Shown: one piece after another, positions 54,545 through 64,000 of the stretch
How the letters are laid out: each line of letters opens with the position of its first letter
Numbering within the stretch: position 1 is the stretch's first letter
Origin: Megalonaias nervosa
Taxonomy: Eukaryota > Mollusca > Bivalvia > Unionida > Unionidae
DNA: 64,000 nt
Direction: 5' to 3'
NCBI GenBank assembly: GCA_016617855.1
Contig: JAECUM010009440.1
Coordinates: 32,553-96,552 of the forward strand
Notes under the pieces: generated by a model
The model's database searches: none
What the model was told of the DNA's origin: nothing
The model's input: the letters and a program-made list of their open reading frames with translations, nothing else
Translations under genes and position numbers: made by a program

Positions 54545-54617
54545 ATGTCCCAGTGCTAGACGTCAATATAAGCTGTCACTCCTTTGATATCATATAGATA
54601 TGACTGAAAAAATATAA
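54545..54617 (+). repeat. SINE family B, short 3' fragment
   Basis: 'gtcccagtgctagacgtcaa', 'tataagctgtcactcctttg' and 'agatatgactgaaaaaatat', matching the tail half of family B. Confidence 0.75.
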
Positions 54618-56765
54618 TTACCAATTATAAGTTCACAACGACGTCGTTTAATCATATTTACATCATGTCATTTCTCGTTCGTTGCACCATAGTAATATGA
54701 ATTTATTTTGTCCATAAAGTGTGTTATCGCGGACAATTATGGATGGCCCCCAGTATTTTTTAAAAGTACTTTTTACGCTTAACTATCGCAAAGTTAATTC
54801 ACAAATAAGTAGACTTGTTTTCGCAAACGTGATTTTAATGTTCATTCATGTGGAGCACTGGTATTAATATTAGTACCCTAATTCGTGGACGAGACTATAT
54901 ATATAAATGGACCATCCGAGGGGTGATTCCCATACAACGCCTTGTCAGACTTCTCAATACGTTTGAAGATATTCAAAAACATGCTGAAAGAAATTAAATA
55001 ATCATCTTACTTACGACAGAGTTGCTGAATTACCTTGTAGATATAAGTATAAAATAGAGTTTCCTTCTTCATCCGGTAATTTCGTTTAGGTCTAGAGCCA
55101 TATTAATTCATCTACTAACTAGTTCCGTTTACAGTAACTTTTTCTCGTGTGCCGTATAAAACATAAACATATAGTAGTAAAATATAGCAAGAAGTGAATG
55201 ACGTATCGAAGGTTATCCAATTATTGTGTAGCATCCCTCATTATAAAACGAATTAAAACGAGATTCTCGCTATTTGTCATGGCAGACCGTTAGCTTAAAT
55301 TTACCAATACAATTTACTTTAAATAGGCTGGTTTATACTAATGAAAGGTGATCACCGTTCGCGAGCTTTGTTCCGTTTTACTGACCAACAGGCCGCACAC
55401 AACGTGAATCCTAAATAATCATCAGTTTTTGTCAGAGGCAAGTAGTTCAAATTTTTACTCTTTCTTTGTTCCGTCATGTCTATACCAACTTTAAAGTCAG
55501 ATGTGGTAAAATTGCTAAAACCGTCCAATTACTTTCCTTGCACTAAATAACAGTAACAGAGCTGTTATCTTGTAAATGTTGTAAAGAAACTTGTTTTGCA
55601 TTTCTCTTTTGAGAATTTCAATAGAATTTAAACAGCATACATCTAGCAACTCGACTTATATTCCATGCGCCCATAAGTTCTCATTCTAAATTCACTAAAA
55701 TTATATAGGTACTATATTCCTTGTATAGAATTGGCACGTCTAGTGTAAAATTCATATAAAGGAACTGGATATTCTGCTTGTGAGCAATCCATTCCAACAA
55801 GATAAGTAAATGATAGAAGCAGTGGGAAAAAATATGGTGTACCCAAACCAGAAACTTTGTGAAACGGATCTGTTAACACCAAAAGGTTATTTTGCACCAA
55901 CACCAATTATAAAAGTTAGAACCCATTATAGATTCCTTTGTTTATCCGACCCCCTCCCGCATTTATGGATGATTAATGAATAAATGAAAACATCTATTGA
56001 ACACCCATAACATGCAAAACTCAGTCCTAAACACACTAACCCTGCGTATGATAATACGAATATATGCAGGAGTGTTTTAATCTTTATTGTTAATTGTTGC
56101 TTGATGCACACGGCATCCTCATGCACTAGTATGCGTCAGCTCTGAACATCCGTATAAACTATTTACAAGTATATTAACGTTACAACAGCATAGGCAGTTC
56201 TGTATTGCTTGCTATTAGTTAAAGCTTTCTGTTAAAAAATGTATGACCCAAATCTTGTGTTACTAACCGATGCTGCTTGTAATAAGAATAATTTTGGTCA
56301 TAATGTATTTGATATCATAATGTAGTCCTATATCAGTAATCTGCCGTTAACATTTTATCTAAGTGACTTGATTCGTATGACTCTCCAATTCTGTTATTAA
56401 ATAATGCAACATTTACATTACGCCTCTGCTTCTTAATGACACTTATGAAATAAATATCGGTGGGATTAGCCTATTTACAGTTAAGGATCATTATGAAGCT
56501 TTCCTTGGGGAGGAAAGCATATTGAACACTTCGGAAGGAAAAGTGTCTGATTTGCAAGATGCTGAATGGTGCGGATTGCAACTTATACTACTTCTGCAGC
56601 TGATGCAGTTCAAATAAGAATGCTTAACATTGAGTCTAAGATTGAAAATCAGTTTATATATGGATATGTCAAATGATGCAGGATACATTACATGCAACAC
56701 AGTGACCGAGTCTAGAGGTGCTAGTACCCACTAAACTCTGTGATCAAACAGTCATGTAATCATGG
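54618..56765. other. Non-coding, no feature recognised
   Basis: AT-rich, short ORFs only; nothing supportable. Confidence 0.5.
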
Positions 56766-56769
56766 ATCT

Positions 56770-57070
56770 TTTAACATGAATCCACGGCTGTATGATGGAA
56801 CAGAAGACTGAGACGAGTACCTATCTCAGTATGAGATTTTATCAGAGTTAATGGATAAGATTCCTATAAGCATCATACAAAACACATGCTAGAGGCAACG
56901 GTACGGGTATCTTGGAGCTCCTCCAGCAGTGATTGCCACTTTAGCAAGGGATCATTTCATCAATGCATTTCCTGAATCAGACAAGTGTTTGAGGATTTGT
57001 AAAGCATGTGCTAGAAACGAAAGTCAAAATGTACCGAAGGCCAATTTCTATGAGCACGATGCAAATTAAA
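56770..57070 (+). pseudogene. Ty3/gypsy-type Gag relic
   Basis: Broken frames give YDGTED and DEYLSQYEIL (the start of a gypsy Gag core) and then GAPPAVIATLARDHFINAF and ESDKCLRICKACA, a typical Gag capsid segment. Stops and frame changes lie between. A weak zinc-knuckle-like stretch and a protease-like segment may follow at 57340-57530. Direct repeats (GAACCAGTCAAACACA, ATTACCATTAGATTACCAG) at 57120-57300 lie between. No LTR was identified. Confidence 0.6.
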
Positions 57071-57119
57071 ATATATCTGAAAAACCTAAAGCTGATTAAT
57101 CAAAAGAGAATGCATAGGG

Positions 57120-57305
57120 AAACACGAACCAGTCAAACACAGGAACCAGTGTTATTACCATTAGATTACCAGAGTCTACATATTCAAACATGAACCAGTC
57201 AAACACATGGACCAATGTTGGAAATGGGACATTACGACCCAATGCTATTACCATTAGATTACCAGTTTAAAAACGGAAATACGAACCAGTGAAACACATG
57301 GGTCA
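57120..57305 (+). repeat. Short interspersed direct repeats
   Basis: 'gaaccagtcaaacaca' occurs three times in slightly different forms and 'attaccattagattaccag' twice, within 190 bp. Confidence 0.7.
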
Positions 57306-58639
57306 CGGAGGCGTTCTATAGATATTTTGATCTTCTGAGAGAGTGGGTGGTACGGTGTGGAGTTGCTTACATTTGGAACATGAACAATGGAGAGGATGTC
57401 GGTATACCTCTGTTTTACTTTCAGGTACTGTGGCTGAACTTTCTTTGGATATTGTACTTGTGAGAACTGTACCTGATCAAATCAGACAGCTAACTAAAAT
57501 TACTGCTCCCTTGTGTTCCAAATCAGACTGAATTCATCTAAAGTACACCATCTTTAGTAGTTATTAAAAGAGGAACAATGCATTTTGCCAGACTAAACAA
57601 TACCAGCTTCTGAAAGTGCAATGAATTAGTTACCAAATATATAAAATGTGAAAAGTTTTCTGGCTCTTTTTTTATTTTTTCTCTGAAGTCTAGGAAGGGA
57701 AAATGACCAAGCGGAGCTAGCAGTTTTTTGAGAGTTCCACATCAGAAGTAAGGTCAATCGTGCACTCTGTAACTCAAATAACACCCGTCGATCATATATA
57801 AAAAATAAAGTAAATAAGTGGTCTTTTGATCAACAGCGTCCTTTGAACAGTACTTAAAAAATACAAGGTCTTTTTATATTGCAAGTATAACCAGTGAGAA
57901 AATCCAGGTAAATTATTTTGTTTCTTTAAAATTCTAACCCTATGAAAAATACGAAACTGTAGAGCGCAACCTTAATATTTTTGACAGGGTAATATCTTCA
58001 TTAATTATAGGAATTTTGCAACGCTGGAAAATTTTAATTGTAATACAATTAATACCATAGACGTTTCTTTTATTTCAAGACAAAATTTCCCCAAATAATA
58101 AGGATATAATTTGATGGGATTTCTTTGGCTGTAAAGGACAACAATGTATTTTTCAGCTATTGACGTACGGAAAGTAAAGCACAGAGTGTTAGACCTCTGT
58201 CCCAAAACATTCAACGTTTGGTCCTTAACATAATTGCAGTATATCGTGGTATGTGTCGCGGTAGGTACAGAATTACCTCAATACAAAATTTTTAGGGTAC
58301 CCATCGGTAGCAATTAGTTGTGCACGGATAGCTTTGTTTTCTTCCGAATTCCTTATTCTGTTTAATTAATATGTTTCACCTTTTCTGCGTATTCTTTATT
58401 GTTCCTGTACATTGCAGTCCTCCTGATATAGTGCAACTCCCGCCCATGAAATCTATGAGTACTCTGTCAAAAGCATTCATTTGTGTGTTGGTACAATTAA
58501 TAGTGTCCATAGCGTACCATAAGTTGATGTATAAGTAGGTTTTCGCAATTTATACTTTATTAAAGTATGTTTATTTTCAAAGGCATTCAATTATCAATAT
58601 TCAGCTTTATTTTGTCCATTAAAACTTTGAACATCGTTT

Positions 58640-59090
58640 GATTGACTCTGAATTAATCACATAAGATTGAATTGTTCTTCCCTTTTCCACACAATTTTGA
58701 TTTAATTTTACGATTTTCCTCAGTCGTGTTTTTATTCTATTGGCTACATTGTTAATTAATATAGTATACTCTTTGTTTAAAAGTGATGCTGGTCAAATAT
58801 TTGTCAAATCTGTATTTTGCAATTCCTCTTTAATTAAGCGTTAATAACCCGTCCTTCTTTCCACTAGTGTAAGATCTATCCTCTTATAAAATATGTTACT
58901 GTAAAGCATTTCTAAAACGGGTACTACATTTGTTTTGAACTTTTTATAAAATTTCCCTGTTATCCCATCAGACCCTAGTGATTGCCCTTTATTTATCTCT
59001 TATTGCTTGTTCCCTTTGTGATTCTTTTTTAAGATTATCCCAATAAATTTTTAAGGCTTCTGTGAAATGGACAAATCTATACTATTACAG
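58640..59090 (-). pseudogene. L1/Tx1-like LINE reverse transcriptase fragment
   Basis: Minus-strand frames give GQSLGSDGITGKFYKKFKTN, the SPGxDG segment at the start of the reverse transcriptase domain, and, after frame breaks, ASLLNKEYTILINNVANRIK, the following conserved block. The order and spacing fit an L1-like element. The remainder of the domain is not visible. Confidence 0.72.
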
Positions 59091-59255
59091 TACTCCTCTG
59101 CCTTTGTTTGATGCATATTTTGGCTCCTAGATATAATTTCATTATTTGTATATATTTCTGTCAATGTTTTCGTTTTTATATTGATCATTCTCTTGTCCAT
59201 TTATCTAAGTTATTGTTTTTTTTTTTGTTTTGTTTTTCCTTTCGATGTAATCATC

Positions 59256-59263
<8 letters not shown>

Positions 59264-59291
<28 letters not shown>
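59264..59291. repeat. (GT)n microsatellite
   Basis: About 13 GT units. Confidence 0.95.
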
Positions 59292-61055
59292 ATATTAGAG
59301 TTGTATTTCGACTGTTCATAATAAAGATGAATTCGTTTGTCTGTTTTTTCTTCGTTCGTACACGGTCTTTCTAGTATAACTTTTAATTTTACTTCAAGTT
59401 CGTATCAGCACACAATCTACAACAATATCCTCACTGACGCAACTCTCTGAATCACATAAATCACCTGCTGATTCATCTTACCCAGAAGATTCGTCATTGA
59501 TATCTTAAATACTTTCTACGTAATATTTATATGTGGTAAATGCATCCAGACTTGATAACAGACAGTAGCTCAAATTATTGATACGTCTGATACACGTTTC
59601 ATCTATTAGTTTAAATAGCCATAGATAGAATTTTGTATCAGTCATAATGTTTGTATCCCATGAGAAAACGTTGCCCATGAAGGCCATACATACTTTAATT
59701 TTATTACATCTTATTATCAATCATTTATTTATCTATGGTGTTTAGAATTTTTTCAAAGACACTGTTTCAATACGCTTGCTTATGTTTCCAGCAAACTTAG
59801 TTAAGTTCATACTTAAAACCAAGTCCATGTATTCCCGCAAAAAGCCGGTTGTGACCTACAGTATATGTTTCTGGGCTAAGATATTTAATTAATTGACTGA
59901 ACTCAGAACCATTTGAATTGTACTTAATTAGCTAGTATTCATTGTTATGTTTTGTATGCAAGTGTATGCATATTTTCTGTAAAACCATTGGTACCGACAT
60001 CTATATCGTTGAAGTTGTCTTCTCTTTCTTGTTGGGGAGACAGTCTTAATAAGCTTATCCTTTCTACTGAATCCCCAAAATCATATGTGTGTAATTGTAT
60101 TTGACAAAGTTATTCAAATAAATATGATTTAAGCTAATTTTATTTTACTTATCACATTCAATAATATTACTGATGTATTTGAATATTTGTATAATTCCTC
60201 ATATTATCCATCCATCCATCCATTAATCGATCCATCCATATAGATTTCTTTGACACACTTGATTGACAAGTGAACAAAACTCACTTTCTGTTTCGGTAAC
60301 AAATAATAACGAATATTTACCTTTGAAGTTGAACTAAAAATTTAGGGCTTATTTCAACTAATTGAAATCAATTAAAAATGTCTGTCTACGTCGGGTACAT
60401 GATGTGGTCAGGAAAATGTACGAGTGTTGCTCATGGGTTAACATTCTTTGATGTCAAGCAGCAGTCAAAAAGGAGGGATTAATTACTTCAGTTACGATGT
60501 TTATCAAGCGTGACAAAGAAAGAAAATAACGGTGTGCAAAAGGACAATAATTCCAACCCTCACATTCCATATTGTGGAATTAGAATAAAACCTGGAGAAT
60601 TACAAAAAAATGTTTGCAGCACACAACAAGCAGAAAGGGTTGAGGGTGGGACTGAAACGATTGCTAACTTATTTATTTTTTCATATATTATTGATCACAA
60701 CAAATTATTCATAACAGATTTGATATCAATAATGATGATATCGACAAATACGACAAATACAATTAAAATTGTTACAGGCACAGTAAAGACAAATATACCG
60801 ATCCTTACCAAAGATCCGTACCAACTTTCAAAGTAGACGAGGAAACCTGACCTAAGCCGTCATGCAGGAGGAGGGAAGTACGAGTCTATTTTAGACTTTA
60901 ATTTAAACCCGGTCACGAAGAAATGACCACAGTGATCGAAACAAGTACATCCCTCTCCACAAGCACGAACAACACCATTCCATATTATTGTCTAAATTAT
61001 TTTTGATTTACTTTTTTAACATAGCCACAATACAGAACAGGAGGGGCAGAGTACA
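59292..61055. other. Non-coding, no gene recognised
   Basis: A short (CCAT)n tract at 60206-60240; the ORF 60510-60836 has low-complexity composition and no motif. Confidence 0.5.
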
Positions 61056-61059
61056 TAGT

Positions 61060-62130
61060 TTAGTTTAAGGGCAACTTGTTGGATCCACTCCATCTGTAAA
61101 TCCAGCCCTAGCTGATGATATAACTCTGATTGCAAATACACTGATCTATTGGCAAAAGATGCTTCATATATGTAACACAGTCTCCCTAAAATTGAACGTC
61201 AGCTTAAACGTTAGTTCTTAAACAGAATAGATTCAGACGCGGGAGGTCGCGGGTTCGAACCACGGCCGAGTCATACCAAAGACTTAAAAACAATCGAACT
61301 GGCAGGTTCCTCGCTTGGCGCTCGGCATTAAGAGGTTAATGTTAGGACTGGTCGGCCTGGTGTCAGGATAATGTGAATGGGTGGGACATGATGCTACATG
61401 TCTGCGACATGATGCTCCAGTGATAGACGTCTCTAGAAACTGTCACACTGCAGACATCATAGCGATATAACTGGAAAATTGTTAAAGCTAGGTTAAAAAT
61501 CCAACAACACACGCACACACATTAAACAGATAGGGGAGAGAGTTTTTCAACAAGCATTCCAGCTTTCTATTAAATTACTAGATTATACTATTATAAATTA
61601 TACATGAAAATGTTTTCTTAAATAAACACTGTTCAAGTAAACATCAGAGAAATTTAAGTGCAAAAATAGTCAACCATACCGTAGATATTTTTAATGAAAC
61701 CAAGTATGTTGGAATTCCTGTTAGCTCCAATATAAACTTTTTGACACAATTAAACAGGGCATTTACTAAAGGCCAAAAGTCATCTTATTGTGATGTAGGG
61801 ATTAACACAAATGAAGTTAAGGCAAAGCGTCCTACATGCATCACACAGTATAATGCAACCGTGATTTCATCATCCCTTTATGGCTGTGATCTTTGGTGGA
61901 ATATTAGACATAAAGACTTAAGAAAGCTAGGTGTATTTCAACATAACTGCAACAAACTTCTACAAGGATTTCCTCAAACACACGACCATGAAAGAGCATA
62001 AGTTTACTGGGGAAAAAGAGAATTTTATCATTAAGTGACACAAGGAAACTAAACTTTTTCTCAAATTACGCCATCTTTTAAGATCATGCCTATATCTTTA
62101 CGGAACAGGTGTTACAGAACAGAACATTTT
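61060..62130 (+). pseudogene. LINE reverse transcriptase relic, interrupted by a SINE
   Basis: 61078-61220 gives ALADDITLIANTLIYWQKML, containing the ADD catalytic motif of reverse transcriptases. After the SINE at 61234-61522 the same protein continues at 61680-62000 (YVGIPVSSNINF, VISSSLYGCDLWWN, QHNCNKLLQGFPQTHDHE), the thumb and C-terminal part of a LINE ORF2. Stops follow. The SINE therefore inserted into the LINE. Confidence 0.75.
61234..61522 (+). repeat. SINE family B, 5'-truncated copy inside the LINE
   Basis: Starts within the tRNA-like head ('gggaggtcgcgggttcgaac'), has the body 'gtgggacatgatgctacatg' and ends 'aaatccaacaacacacgcac'. Confidence 0.85.
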
Positions 62131-62359
62131 TATTTCCGATATATGTAACATTGTTGGAGAAATATAATGTTCATAAAAGTTTTGTTAAAGACAAAATATT
62201 TCCAAGAAAAGTAAATAGGAAAGGCAACTCATAACTACGAAAACAAACACTTTACAAACTTGTGCCATACTGACATGATTAATACATGTCGATACTTCTA
62301 TATAACTCTTAATTATATTGCAAACTCCACAAACAAGAAGACAATTACAGTTAAACACA

Positions 62360-62458
62360 TACACATACATACATACAACATACACGCACGCACGCACACA
62401 AGAAGACAATTACTGTTAGACACATACATACATACATACATACATACATACATACATG
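62360..62458. repeat. (CATA)n/(CA)n microsatellites
   Basis: Two CATA/CGCA-type runs, separated by a repeated 'agaagacaattac' segment. Confidence 0.9.
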
Positions 62459-63175
62459 CATTGTATTGTCATCTCTGTGAAGCTGCTCAGGCGTTTTAAT
62501 GTAATAAAAGATTAATTAAAAGGGCATCATGCGTTAGACAGAATATATAACTGGATGGATAGGTAAAAGGATGGATGTAAATAAAGTAGATTCATGCAAG
62601 TATAATTCCAAATGCTAAACTATAGGATATTGGAGCTGAAAAGGTCTGCTTAGTCAAAATGAATAGAAAGTGTACCCTTTGTCAGGAATTGCAATAAAAT
62701 GAAAGTGTCTATGCACGAGTGATCCTCGACCTCCACATCCTCATCAGTATCATCAATGATACTAACCGTTACAACAACAATATTCAATGGCAGCAGTAAG
62801 AATCCACTACTCGTGATTTACAAATATTTTGCGAGATTCTCAAGACATGAATTTCATACAAATTAGAATCAGAGGGAAAACATTAAAGTGAATTAAAGAA
62901 TTAGCATTGCCAATAGCTGGATAGTACGTTCTTGATCTCATTTCCGAAGCCAAAATCACGCGTGAGTCTGACACGTATCATCAAAATAAAAGCGCAAGGC
63001 AGTTAGATTTTACAAACAAAGTAGTTATAATGACCTTTCAAAGTTGTCAATTGCATAATATAGTCAACGTAATTTATTTTCTTTAATGTAATTACCATCA
63101 TCATTAATTTTAATAAACATTTGGGAATATGGTTTAAAAAAATCAATAGCGATATCTTTGAAAAACTGAGATCGT
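62459..63175. other. Non-coding, no feature recognised
   Basis: AT-rich, no signal. Confidence 0.5.
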
Positions 63176-63177
63176 AT

Positions 63178-63620
63178 AACAGTTCTTGACTAAATATTGT
63201 ATGTGAATTAATATAACAGTTCTAGACTAAATACTATATGTGAATTAGTATATATGTTCTTGACTAAGCACTATATGTGAATTAATATAACACTTCTTGA
63301 CTAAATACTATATGTGAATTAGTATAACAGTTATTGACTAAATACTATATGTGAATTAGTATAACAGTTCTTGACTAAATACTATATGTGAATTAGTATA
63401 ACAGTTCTTGACTAAATACTATATGTGAATTAGTATAACAGTTCTTGACTAAGTACTATATGTGAATTAGTATAACAGTTCTTGACTAAATACTATATGT
63501 GAATTAGTATAACAGTTATTGACTAAATACTATATGTGAATTAGTATAACAGTTATTGACTAAGTACTATATGTGAATTAGTATAACAGTTCTTGACTAA
63601 ATACTATATGTGAATTAGTG
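63178..63620. repeat. 37-bp minisatellite, about 12 copies
   Basis: Unit 'agttcttgactaaatactat' plus 'atgtgaattagtataac'. Most copies differ by one or two bases (TTCTTGAC/TTATTGAC, AAATAC/AAGTAC), forming higher-order variation. Confidence 0.95.
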
Positions 63621-63863
63621 TGAAATAAAATAGGTATAAAGAAACAACATTCTTTAAACAGAAAAATGATCGCCTCAAGATAATACTAAAAAAGCACAAC
63701 GATTATCGACCTTGCGGCTAAAGTTTGTGTATGAACCTGGATGTGGAACCGACCTCCCTACCCTCTCTTCAAAGTCATCAACTTCATATTGGCAAAGTGT
63801 GTATATATAAAAACTGTATGCCCTTAATTTATATGAAAATTCACTCAGAAAAATAAATATGTT

Positions 63864-63913
63864 ATGAATGAATGAATGAATGAATGAATGAATGAATGAA
63901 TGAATGAATGAAT
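63864..63913. repeat. (GAAT)n microsatellite
   Basis: About 12 GAAT units; related degenerate AACGAAC/AAATAAATG tracts continue to the window end. Confidence 0.95.
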
Positions 63914-64000
63914 ATGCAAACAAACAATGAATGAACGAACAAACGAGCTAACGAACTAAGAAACCAATGAACTAACGAATAAATAAATAAATGAATAAAT

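Noticed and set aside
56491..56700. Minus-strand ORF next to the Gag relic
   Set aside because: No relation to retroelement proteins could be seen on that strand.
63178..63620. CRISPR-like array
   Set aside because: The units are contiguous tandem repeats with no unique spacers, in animal DNA.

Overview
The window is animal genomic DNA, AT-rich and repeat-rich, with no recognisable host gene. Two families of tRNA-derived SINEs, a dispersed ~135-bp satellite, hAT, LINE and Ty3/gypsy relics and many microsatellites make up most of the annotatable background. The SINE tails carrying the GGCGTTAAAC motif remind me of molluscan (bivalve) repeats; a marine mollusc is my inference, not something the sequence proves.

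The main object is a 15.7-kb integrated virus-like element at 17128-32813, of the Polinton/Maverick-adintovirus type. It has terminal inverted repeats (TIRs) of 179 and 181 bp that differ by eye only in one homopolymer unit and one AGC unit at the outer end. A 5-bp TAAGT target duplication flanks it. Its left half carries a packaging ATPase (-), a zinc-ribbon/phospholipase A2 protein (+), a retroviral-type integrase (+), a very large DNA polymerase B-SF1 helicase-HNH protein (-), a small Cys-rich protein (+), a homing-endonuclease-like protein (+) and an unknown protein (-). A 1.2-kb non-coding block rich in direct repeats and hairpins follows. The right half is a one-way minus-strand morphogenesis cluster: penton-like protein, membrane protein, fibre-like protein, adenain-like protease, two pVI/pX-like core or lytic proteins, double-jelly-roll major capsid protein and a Q/P-rich structural protein. 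Capsid, core, membrane and phospholipase genes are open. Six other genes carry in total two stop codons and six single-base frameshifts, mostly in homopolymers. The copy is therefore young in its ends but not fully coding as given.

A second, truncated and different element lies at about 50028-53405. It ends in a 172-bp terminal unit with almost the same 19-bp terminal motif. It encodes a fused archaeo-eukaryotic primase and herpesvirus UL9-like origin-binding helicase, plus two more members of the Cys-rich family. Between them is a set of palindromes with AT-rich centres that look like a replication origin. A much older, inverted relic of the same primase gene and palindromes lies at 46640-48045. 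The two elements thus share ends and an accessory protein family but have unrelated replication modules.

Elsewhere: a decayed transposon-associated gene (1-1118), a hAT transposase pseudogene (41680-43501) inserted in the satellite, a second hAT N-terminal fragment (34900-35145), LINE fragments (45690-46110, 58640-59090, 61060-62130), a Ty3/gypsy gag relic (56770-57070), a possible hAT MITE (10945-11255) and a 37-bp minisatellite (63180-63620). The remaining stretches show only AT-rich sequence and short ORFs without codon-level support.
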